From the NCBI GenBank assembly GCA_900556205.1, contig USNX01000090.1, forward strand, positions 1 to 5,912: a stretch of 5,912 nucleotides of DNA, read 5' to 3'. The stretch is from an uncultured Collinsella sp. (lineage in GTDB: Bacteria > Actinomycetota > Coriobacteriia > Coriobacteriales > Coriobacteriaceae). The notes below the pieces were generated by a model. The model made no database searches, was not told the DNA's origin, and saw nothing but the letters and a program-made list of their open reading frames with translations. Each line of letters opens with the position of its first letter. The first letter of the stretch is position 1. The position numbers and the translations under genes are program-made. Below, piece after piece: positions 1 through 5,278 of this stretch.

Positions 1-1106
1 GGCTGACGTTTGGCGTGATCGGCGCGGCGTTGCAGGGACTCATGGAGGACGGCATCGCTGCCATCATCGCCTCGGCCGATGCGGGCCTCAAGGCGTTCGG
101 CACCAACGACGTAGTGCGCTCGCTGGCTGTCGACGGCGTGCTTACGGGCGTGGGCAGCGTGCTGACCTTCCTGCCGATTATCGTCGTGCTCTTTTTGTTC
201 CTTTCCATTCTGGAAGACTCCGGATACATGGCACGCGTGGCCTTTGTCATGGATAAGGTACTGCGTCGCTTTGGCCTTTCGGGCCGCAGCTTCGTCCCCA
301 TGCTCGTCGGTTTTGGCTGCACCGTGCCGGCTATCATGTCGACCCGTACGCTCCCATCCGAGCACGACCGCAAGATGACGGTCATGCTCACGCCGTTCAT
401 GAGCTGCTCGGCCAAGTTGCCGGTCTACGGTCTGCTGTGCGGGGCGTTTTTCCCACAGGCGACGGTTCCCGCCATGGTCTCGCTCTATCTGATTGGCATT
501 GCGATCGGTTGCATCGCGGCTTTGGTGCTCAACCGCACGGCATTTAAGGGGGACCCGGTACCGTTTATCATGGAGCTCCCCAACTACCGCCTGCCGAGCG
601 TCAAGACGACGGTGATGCTGGCATGGGATAAGGCCAAGGGCTTCATCACCAAGGCCTTTACCATTATCTTTGCCGCTACGGTGGTCATTTGGTTCCTTCA
701 GACGTTCGACATTCGCTTTAATGTGGTCGCCGATCAATCGCAGAGTCTACTTGCCGGTCTGGGTAGCATCATCGCGCCGGTGCTGGCGCCGCTCGGATTT
801 GGTGACTGGCGCGCCTCGACGGCGCTCGTCACCGGACTTATTGCCAAGGAGAGCGTCATCTCGACGCTCACCGTGCTTTTGGGTGCAACATCACCCGCGG
901 CACTGTCGACCATGTTCTCGCCGTTTACTGCCTATGTGTTCCTGGTCTTTACGCTGCTGTACCCGCCCTGCGTGGCTGCCATCGGCGCCGTCAAGAGCGA
1001 GCTGGGTGCGCGCTATGCCGTTGCCGTGTTCGCGTTTCAGGTGACGGTCGCCTGGATCGTGGCGTTTGTCGTGCATTCGGCGGGCATATTGCTGGGGTTG
1101 GCTTAG
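1..1106 (+). CDS. feoB: Ferrous iron transport protein B, C-terminal membrane part (5' partial)
   Basis: FeoB moves Fe2+ across the cytoplasmic membrane and is driven or gated by an N-terminal G domain, which lies upstream of this window. The reading frame is open from base 3, so the GTG at 15 is an internal codon and not a start. What is visible is the transmembrane portion. It contains the LEDSGYMARVAFVMD block (about bases 210-254), the first Gate segment GLSGRSFVPMLVGFGCTVPAIM with its conserved cysteine (about 273-338), SCSAKLPVYGLL of the second conserved segment (about 402-437), the linker ELPNYRLPSVK (about 573-605), GLIAKESVISTL (about 834-869) and the C-terminal YPPCVAAIGAVKSELG (about 960-1007). 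These all match FeoB family blocks in order. About 368 residues are present, ending at TAG 1104-1106, and no frameshift is seen. No FeoC-like gene follows; the next gene has its own promoter. The family assignment is very secure. Whether feoA lies upstream cannot be seen. Confidence 0.96.
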   Translation, partial: LTFGVIGAALQGLMEDGIAAIIASADAGLKAFGTNDVVRSLAVDGVLTGVGSVLTFLPIIVVLFLFLSILEDSGYMARVAFVMDKVLRRFGLSGRSFVPMLVGFGCTVPAIMSTRTLPSEHDRKMTVMLTPFMSCSAKLPVYGLLCGAFFPQATVPAMVSLYLIGIAIGCIAALVLNRTAFKGDPVPFIMELPNYRLPSVKTTVMLAWDKAKGFITKAFTIIFAATVVIWFLQTFDIRFNVVADQSQSLLAGLGSIIAPVLAPLGFGDWRASTALVTGLIAKESVISTLTVLLGATSPAALSTMFSPFTAYVFLVFTLLYPPCVAAIGAVKSELGARYAVAVFAFQVTVAWIVAFVVHSAGILLGLA

Positions 1107-1147
1107 TTATGTATCGACGGCGCAACCTCTGTGTATCGAATTGTTTT

Positions 1148-1181
1148 CGGCCCTGCATCTGTACTGACGGATGCAGGGCCG
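1148..1181 (+). terminator. Hairpin downstream of feoB, probable terminator
   Basis: The arms CGGCCCTGCATC (1148-1159) and GATGCAGGGCCG (1170-1181) are perfectly complementary over 12 bp. They extend inward by a T-G wobble and two more pairs to an ACTG tetraloop. The stem is stable and sits 41 bases after the feoB stop, where a terminator is expected. The tail that follows (TTGCTATATAAT) is only moderately T-rich, so termination may be partial or may depend on other factors. The right arm also forms part of the spacer of the promoter for the next gene. Confidence 0.7.
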
Positions 1182-1193
1182 TTGCTATATAAT
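1164..1193 (+). promoter_or_regulatory. Sigma-70-type promoter for the sotB-like gene
   Basis: A perfect -10 consensus TATAAT lies at 1188-1193. Eighteen bases upstream is CTGACG (1164-1169), which matches TTGACA at four of six positions and is a plausible -35. Transcription would start near base 1200 and give a leader of about 27 bases before the ATG at 1227. The -35 falls in the loop and inner stem of the preceding hairpin, and the right arm of that hairpin fills most of the spacer. Confidence 0.6.
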
Positions 1194-1213
1194 CGCCTCC
1201 GCTCAAAATGATT

Positions 1214-1217
1214 GGAG
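1214..1217 (+). promoter_or_regulatory. Ribosome binding site deciding the sotB start
   Basis: GGAG at 1214-1217 is nine bases before the ATG at 1227. The frame is also open from a TTG at 1212, but that codon overlaps this Shine-Dalgarno sequence and has no site of its own. The ATG at 1227 is therefore the better start and removes five residues from the longest open frame. Confidence 0.75.
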
Positions 1218-1226
1218 ACGTTATAT

Positions 1227-2423
1227 ATGAGTCAGACAAGGCAAGACGGCATAACGCTTAAGCAGTGGCTCCCGCTTATCGGGCTCACCTGCTGTGCGTT
1301 CGTGTTCAACACGTCGGAGTTTATGCCCATCGGCCTTCTGACTGATATCGCCGCGTCGTTCTCGCTCACCGAGGCCCAGGCGGGCATCATGATCTCGGTC
1401 TATGCCTGGGGCGTCATGCTGCTGTCGCTGCCGCTCATGGTGTTTGCCTCGCGCTTTGAGTTCAAGCGGATGTTGCTGGGCGTGCTGGCCGTGTTTTCGC
1501 TGGGCCAGTTTCTGTCGGCCGTGGCGCCGACTTATCCCATCCTGGTCTGCGCGCGCCTGGTGGTCGCTTGCGCACATGCTGTGTTCTGGTCGGTCGCCTC
1601 GATTATGGCCTCGCGCCTGGTCGACACTCGCCACGGGGCGCTCGCCATCAGCATGATCGCCACGGGCTCTTCCATCGCACAGATCTTCGGCCTGCCGCTC
1701 GGCCGCGCCATTGGCCTGGCCGTGGGCTGGCGCATGACGTTTGCTGTGGTCGGAGTGCTGTCTGCTGTCGCGGTCGTCTACCAGGCCACGGTGTTCCCTG
1801 CCATGCCAGCGGGCGAGCGTTTTACGCTCAAGCAGCTGCCCGAGCTGCTCAAGAACCCCTTCCTCATCGCGCTCTATGTGGTCACGGTGTTCATGGCAAC
1901 TGGCTATTACGCGAGCTATAGCTATATCGAGCCTTTCCTGGCTCAGGTCGCGCATGTCGACGCAAGCGCTATCACTATGACGCTGACGGCGTTCGGCTGC
2001 TCTGGTCTGCTCGGAAGCTGGCTGTTCGGCCGCCTGTTCGACGGGCACCGCTTCTCGTTCTTGGCTATCACGCTTTCCGGCGTGCCAGCGGCCCTGCTGC
2101 TCATGGGTCCGGCCGCATCGTCGCTCGCTGCGGTTCTCGCTGTTTGCGCACTGTGGGGTTGCTGCGCCACGGCCTTTAACGTGGCGTTTCAGGCCGAGCT
2201 CATCAAGTACACGCCGGCGGACTCGTCGGCCGTCGCCATGTCGATCTTCTCGGGCCTGTTCAATCTGGGCATTGGCACGGGTACCGCGATCGGCGGAGCC
2301 GTGGTTTCGGGCCCCGGTATCGCCTTGATCGGCTACGCGGGCGGTGCGATCGCTGCCGTGGGCGTCATCCTCGCCATCACGGTGATGTTCCCGGCCATCC
2401 GTCGCGCCAAGCCCGTCGCCTAG
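1227..2423 (+). CDS. sotB: SotB-like sugar efflux transporter (MFS, DHA1 family)
   Basis: This is a 398-residue inner-membrane major facilitator protein with about 12 hydrophobic helices, a short cytoplasmic N-terminus (MSQTRQDG) and a basic C-terminus. Several stretches match my memory of E. coli SotB/YdeA: FNTSEFMPIGLLTDIA (27-42), GIMISVYAW (53-61), AHAVFWSV (116-123), IATGSSIAQIFGLPLGR (144-160), GWRMTF (167-172), YASYSYIEPF (228-237) and FSGLFNLGIGTG (341-352). SotB exports L-arabinose, IPTG and related sugars by proton antiport. The length agrees with E. coli SotB (about 396 residues). The true substrate here is unknown, because related DHA1 members also export drugs and metabolites. 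It has its own promoter and is followed by a strong hairpin, so it is probably transcribed alone. The start is set by GGAG at 1214. Subfamily assignment is good; the sugar specificity is inference. Confidence 0.85.
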   Translation: MSQTRQDGITLKQWLPLIGLTCCAFVFNTSEFMPIGLLTDIAASFSLTEAQAGIMISVYAWGVMLLSLPLMVFASRFEFKRMLLGVLAVFSLGQFLSAVAPTYPILVCARLVVACAHAVFWSVASIMASRLVDTRHGALAISMIATGSSIAQIFGLPLGRAIGLAVGWRMTFAVVGVLSAVAVVYQATVFPAMPAGERFTLKQLPELLKNPFLIALYVVTVFMATGYYASYSYIEPFLAQVAHVDASAITMTLTAFGCSGLLGSWLFGRLFDGHRFSFLAITLSGVPAALLLMGPAASSLAAVLAVCALWGCCATAFNVAFQAELIKYTPADSSAVAMSIFSGLFNLGIGTGTAIGGAVVSGPGIALIGYAGGAIAAVGVILAITVMFPAIRRAKPVA

Positions 2424-2439
2424 CCACATCCTTCTCATC

Positions 2440-2512
2440 AGTTGCGGTGAAATACGGATTGTTTAGCCCAATAAACCTGGCAAACAGTCCGTATTTCACC
2501 GCAACTTATTTT
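2440..2512 (+). terminator. 25-bp inverted repeat with T-rich tail, probable sotB terminator
   Basis: The arms AGTTGCGGTGAAATACGGA (2440-2458) and TCCGTATTTCACCGCAACT (2488-2506) are perfect complements over 19 bp. After one T-G wobble (2459/2487) the stem continues with TGTTT/AAACA (2460-2464 and 2482-2486), giving 24 Watson-Crick pairs in 25. A 17-base loop contains a further GCC/GGC match (2466-2468 and 2479-2481). The run TTATTTT follows the stem at 2506-2512. Position 17 bases after the sotB stop, with a T-rich tail on the + strand only, points to a Rho-independent terminator. The stem is longer and less GC-rich (about half) than a usual terminator, so it may also be a member of an interspersed repeat family. 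Confidence 0.7.
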
Positions 2513-2536
2513 GGGGAAGGGGGTGCACGCTGGGCA

Positions 2537-2542
2537 TACAAT
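2537..2542 (+). promoter_or_regulatory. Weak candidate -10 element for the amylase operon
   Basis: TACAAT at 2537-2542 matches TATAAT at five of six positions and lies 35 bases before the amylase start. A promoter is expected here because a probable terminator lies just upstream. No good -35 is visible at 16-18 bases; TTGGGG at 2511-2516 is poor and too far away. This is a tentative assignment. Confidence 0.3.
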
Positions 2543-2566
2543 GGATGTCGTTGTGTTGAGCTTACC

Positions 2567-2572
2567 GGGAGG
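2567..2572 (+). promoter_or_regulatory. Strong ribosome binding site of the amylase gene
   Basis: GGGAGG at 2567-2572, five bases before ATG 2578, is close to a full Shine-Dalgarno sequence and fixes the amylase start. Confidence 0.8.
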
Positions 2573-2577
2573 TTGCT

Positions 2578-3954
2578 ATGTGGGCATACGAGACGACGTT
2601 CTATCAGATCTATCCGCTGGGCTTTTGCGGAGCTCCGCGCGAAAACGCCGCGCCCGTTGCCGAGGACGAACTCTCCCAAGCTGCCGGCACTGCACCCAAC
2701 CCCGATGCCCCCATCATGAAAATCGCCCAATGGGCCGATTACCTGCAGGAACTCGGTATTGGCGCTGTGCTCATCAACCCGCCGCTCGAGTCTGATAGCC
2801 ACGGCTACGATACGCGCAGCCTGCGCCATCTCGACCGTCGCCTGGGCGGGGATGCCGATTTTGCCGCCGTGTGCGAGACGCTGCATGCCCATGGCATTCG
2901 CGTGGTGCTCGATGCCGTCTTCAACCACGTCGGTCGCGGCTTTTGGGCTTTCCGCGATGTGCAGGAGCGCAAGTGGGACTCGCCCTACAAGGACTGGTTC
3001 CACATCAGCTTTGACGGCGACTCCTGCTATGGCGACGGCTTTTGGTACGAGGGCTGGGAAGGTCATTTTGAGCTTGTGAAGCTCAACCTGCAAAATCCCG
3101 CCGTGGTCGATTACCTGCTTGAGTCTGTGCGCCGCTGGGCCGAGGTCTTTGGCGTCGACGGCCTGCGCCTGGACGTTGCCTATATGCTCGACCGCGACTT
3201 TATGCGTCACCTGCACGCCTTTACCCGTGAGCTCAAGCCCGACTTTGTGCTGATCGGCGAGACGCTCCACGGCGACTACAACCAAATCGTCAACGACGAG
3301 ATGCTCGACTCGTGCACCAACTACGAGTGCTACAAGGGTCTGTACTCCAGCTTTAACTCGGTCAACATGTTCGAGATCGCCCATTCGCTGCACCGCCAGT
3401 TTGGCGGCGATCCGTGGTGCATCTACCGCGGCAAACATCTGCTGTCGTTTGTCGACAACCACGACGTGCCGCGCCTGGCGAGCATCCTCACCGACAAGTC
3501 GTGCCTGCGTCCCGCCTATGGCATGCTCTTTGGCATGCCGGGCATCCCGTGCGTCTACTATGGCAGCGAGTGGGGAATTGCCGGCGAAAAGGGTGGCCCC
3601 GATGGCGACTGGGCACTGCGACCTGCGCTCAATGAGCCTGCGCCCAACGAGCTGACGGCGTTCATCACGCAACTCGCACACCTTCGCTCGGCCGACGACG
3701 CGGCTGCCCGTGCTCTCAGCTACGGTGCCTATCGCAACGTGGTGATCCAGAACAAGCAGCTGCTGTTCGAGCGCGCCTGTGACGGCGCGACGGTACTCGT
3801 GGCGGTGAATGCCGTGGGTGAGCCTTACACCTTTGGCGCCGGCGAACTCAACGGGTCCTTTGTCGACCTGCTTGCCGACGGCGTGCCCACGGTCGAGCTG
3901 GCTGGCTCCCTTGAGCTTGCGCCCTACGAGGTGCGCTATCTGTTGAGGGCCTAG
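2578..3954 (+). CDS. Cytosolic GH13 alpha-amylase / neopullulanase-type glucosidase
   Basis: This 458-residue glycoside hydrolase family 13 enzyme should cleave alpha-1,4 (perhaps alpha-1,6) bonds in maltodextrins with retention. All four GH13 regions are present: I, DAVFNHV (D112, N116, H117); II, GLRLDV (R197 and the nucleophile D199); III, GETLHG (acid/base E228); IV, FVDNHD (H295 and D296, the transition-state stabiliser). VKLNLQNP (167-174) resembles the MPKLN-type region V of the neopullulanase/cyclomaltodextrinase group, but the N-terminal CBM34 domain usual there is absent. The barrel begins directly with FYQIYPLGF. There is no signal peptide, so it acts in the cytoplasm on imported oligosaccharides. 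Residues 21-45 form an Ala/Pro/Glu-rich insert before the first barrel helix. The C-terminal 80 or so residues look like the usual beta-sandwich. The stop is three bases before the next gene. Exact substrate is unknown. Confidence 0.93.
   Translation: MWAYETTFYQIYPLGFCGAPRENAAPVAEDELSQAAGTAPNPDAPIMKIAQWADYLQELGIGAVLINPPLESDSHGYDTRSLRHLDRRLGGDADFAAVCETLHAHGIRVVLDAVFNHVGRGFWAFRDVQERKWDSPYKDWFHISFDGDSCYGDGFWYEGWEGHFELVKLNLQNPAVVDYLLESVRRWAEVFGVDGLRLDVAYMLDRDFMRHLHAFTRELKPDFVLIGETLHGDYNQIVNDEMLDSCTNYECYKGLYSSFNSVNMFEIAHSLHRQFGGDPWCIYRGKHLLSFVDNHDVPRLASILTDKSCLRPAYGMLFGMPGIPCVYYGSEWGIAGEKGGPDGDWALRPALNEPAPNELTAFITQLAHLRSADDAAARALSYGAYRNVVIQNKQLLFERACDGATVLVAVNAVGEPYTFGAGELNGSFVDLLADGVPTVELAGSLELAPYEVRYLLRA
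3945..3949 (+). promoter_or_regulatory. Ribosome binding site inside the amylase 3' end
   Basis: GAGGG at 3945-3949, within the last codons of the amylase gene, is eight bases before ATG 3958. Its position means ribosomes finishing the amylase terminate next to the glycosylase start, which favours translational coupling. Confidence 0.65.
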
Positions 3955-3957
3955 CCC

Positions 3958-4521
3958 ATGGCCGTGTCTGACGAGGATTATCAACATATTGAGCATGGGT
4001 TTGAGCCTGTGTTCGACCAGCACTCGCGCGTTTTGGTGCTCGGGTCGTTTCCCTCGGTGCTTTCGCGCGCCAATGCCTTTTATTACGGCAACCCTCAGAA
4101 TCGCTTTTGGCGCGTGATGGCCGCGTGCCTCGGTGTGCCTGTGCCACCCAACGAGGGCGACCCTTTGGCAAGTGGTGAGCCCGCGACGCTCGATGCTTCC
4201 ATTGCCGCCAAGCGGGTCATGCTGCTGAACGGCGGCGTGGCCCTGTGGGATGCAATCGAGAGCTGCGACATTAAGGGCTCGAGCGACGCGAGCATTCGCA
4301 ACGTTGTGCCGGCACATATCGAGCGCATTACCGATGTCGCGTCGATCGAGGTCGTTGTCTGTAACGGCGGTACGGCAGGGCGACTCTACAAACGCTACTT
4401 GCAAGATCGGACGGGGCTGCCTGCCATCGTCCTGCCCTCGACAAGTCCCGCCAATGCCGCCTGGCGCCTGGAGCGTCTTGTTGAGCGTTGGCACGAAGCC
4501 GTCGACTGGGCTGTTATTTAA
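3958..4521 (+). CDS. DNA-deoxyinosine glycosylase (UDG superfamily, family 6)
   Basis: This 187-residue protein is a predicted monofunctional DNA glycosylase that removes hypoxanthine (deaminated adenine), and possibly uracil, from DNA to start base excision repair. Supporting blocks are the N-terminal HGFEPVFD (13-20), VLVLGSFPSVLSR (25-37) with the superfamily GSFPS loop, then NAFYYGNPQNRFW (39-51), GGVALWDAIESCDIKGSSD (92-110) and the C-terminal minor-groove motif LPSTSPANA (159-167). This order is characteristic of the hypoxanthine-DNA glycosylase group described from Methanosarcina. Which asparagine is catalytic (N39 or one in the GNPQNRFW stretch) needs an alignment. Length fits the family. 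It starts three bases after the amylase stop with an internal Shine-Dalgarno, so the two form an operon. Its stop is one base from the stop of the convergent gene. The family call is strong; the preferred substrate is inferred. Confidence 0.9.
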   Translation: MAVSDEDYQHIEHGFEPVFDQHSRVLVLGSFPSVLSRANAFYYGNPQNRFWRVMAACLGVPVPPNEGDPLASGEPATLDASIAAKRVMLLNGGVALWDAIESCDIKGSSDASIRNVVPAHIERITDVASIEVVVCNGGTAGRLYKRYLQDRTGLPAIVLPSTSPANAAWRLERLVERWHEAVDWAVI

Positions 4522-4522
4522 T

Positions 4523-5185
4523 TTAGATTTTTGTTTGAGCGTGGGCGCCCAGACGTTTCAGAACACCTCGCCAGATCGGCGCGGGCACGGCTGGCTCGGC
4601 GCAAACCATGCCGTCGGTGTCGACGTTGGCGGCATTGCCGCCGCCAAGTCGCTGTGCATGCTCGACGGAGCAGCCCATGCGCACAGCGCCCACAAGCTTA
4701 TCCATCGCTTCCGAAAACGGTCGCCGCAAGAGTCCCATGCGCGGGGAGCGACGAAGCGCCACAATGCCGCTGCCGGCGCAGATGGCAACGCCGCCACACC
4801 ACAATTGGTCATGGCGCTCACATGCCTTGTGCAGGCGAACGGCGGCTTCACGCGCCTGCTCAGCGCCCTGTTGTGCGGCTCGAATCACGGCATAGACACG
4901 TGTTCCCGTACTGCCAAAGCGCTCAAGCGCCTGCTCGATAGCAGTCAACGTCTCATCGTCAGCCACATCTTCAATGGCCAGCACGATGCCATCGGCAACG
5001 CTGCCGGCGTCATTTGCCTTCAAGTCGACCGGGCGGGGGAGTGCGGTGCCGGAAAGTTGAGCATAGGCGGCGATGGCATCCTGCAGGTCCCAGAGCAAAA
5101 AAACAAGATCGGCGCTATTGGGAATACTGATATACGCAATGGTGTGCAGTGTTTTTGGTACGTCGCCGCGCGCGGTCGTCTCCAT
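4523..5185 (-). CDS. Uncharacterised protein, possible flavodoxin-fold oxidoreductase relative
   Basis: This 220-residue soluble protein has no signal peptide or membrane helix. I do not recognise the family with certainty. The segment WCGGVAICAGSGIVAL (129-144), followed by a basic stretch and a helix PFSEAMDKLVGAVR (156-169), resembles the C-terminal part of NAD(P)H-dependent FMN reductases of the flavodoxin fold. VADGIVLAIEDV (63-74) and TRVYAVIRAA (95-104) could be the central strands. The N-terminal strand IAYISIPNSADLVFLLWDL (16-34) sits where such proteins bind the FMN phosphate, but the usual Gly/Ser/Thr-rich loop is missing. If it is a relative it may not bind flavin. Cysteines lie at 122, 130, 136, 172 and 195. 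The start is supported by GGAAAGGAG five bases upstream; an ATG at 5190 is out of frame and abuts that site. The gene is divergent from an aminotransferase and tail-to-tail with the glycosylase. Real-gene confidence is high, function low. Confidence 0.8.
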   Translation of the reverse strand: METTARGDVPKTLHTIAYISIPNSADLVFLLWDLQDAIAAYAQLSGTALPRPVDLKANDAGSVADGIVLAIEDVADDETLTAIEQALERFGSTGTRVYAVIRAAQQGAEQAREAAVRLHKACERHDQLWCGGVAICAGSGIVALRRSPRMGLLRRPFSEAMDKLVGAVRMGCSVEHAQRLGGGNAANVDTDGMVCAEPAVPAPIWRGVLKRLGAHAQTKI

Positions 5186-5190
5186 GCCAT

Positions 5191-5199
5191 CTCCTTTCC
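5191..5199 (-). promoter_or_regulatory. Ribosome binding site of the minus-strand gene
   Basis: On the minus strand GGAAAGGAG (5199 down to 5191) precedes the ATG at 5185 by five bases. It selects this start over the overlapping out-of-frame ATG at 5190. Confidence 0.75.
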
Positions 5200-5266
5200 G
5201 GCTCGTTTCCGTTTAGGTTACACCGTCTGGTGGCGCCCCGCCGCGCTATCCTAGTGCAACCCTTAC

Positions 5267-5273
5267 GAAAGGA
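5267..5273 (+). promoter_or_regulatory. Ribosome binding site of the aminotransferase gene
   Basis: GAAAGGA at 5267-5273 lies five bases before ATG 5279. A second in-frame ATG at 5291 has no Shine-Dalgarno at proper spacing, so 5279 is preferred. Confidence 0.7.
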
Positions 5274-5278
5274 ACGTC

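Larger units (their letters stand above)
5186..5278. promoter_or_regulatory. Divergent intergenic region expected to hold two promoters
   Basis: The two flanking genes point away from each other across 93 bases, so their promoters should lie here. I see only weak boxes: TATCCT at 5247-5252 on the + strand and TAGGAT (5253 down to 5248) on the minus strand, each four of six against TATAAT and overlapping each other, with no convincing -35 for either. No clear operator palindrome is visible. Confidence 0.4.

Noticed and set aside
1110..1139. Direct repeat TGTATCGA at 1110-1117 and 1132-1139, spaced 22 bases (about two helical turns).
   Set aside because: Eight bases is short, it lies between the feoB stop and the hairpin instead of at a promoter, and two copies could occur by chance. 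I do not claim an operator.
1221..2438. A 405-codon minus-strand open frame opposite the sotB-like gene.
   Set aside because: The product is extremely rich in Arg, His, Asp and Gln, typical of the complement of a hydrophobic membrane-protein gene. It also runs across the sotB promoter-proximal start and the downstream gap without signals.
2506..4494. A 662-codon open frame on the minus strand opposite the amylase and glycosylase genes.
   Set aside because: It spans two genes with clear motifs, has no ribosome binding site of note, and its product is His/Arg/Val-rich with no recognisable domain. Such long antisense frames arise from strong GC bias at third codon positions.
4542..4551. Perfect 10-bp palindrome TGGGCGCCCA near the convergent stop codons.
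   Set aside because: It has no loop, lies inside the minus-strand coding sequence and is not followed by a T run in the direction of either transcript, so it does not serve as a terminator. GC-rich palindromes of this size are common here.
4250..5254. A 334-codon plus-strand open frame through the glycosylase 3' end and the minus-strand gene.
   Set aside because: It overlaps a well-supported gene on the same strand for its first 270 bases, lacks a good start site, and its product shows no domain. The minus-strand frame has a proper ribosome binding site and normal composition.
5215..5260. Possible -35 and -10 boxes in the divergent gap, such as TTACAC, TAACCT and TTGCAC.
   Set aside because: Matches are two to three of six, and the spacings (over 20 bases or nearly zero) do not fit a sigma-70 promoter.
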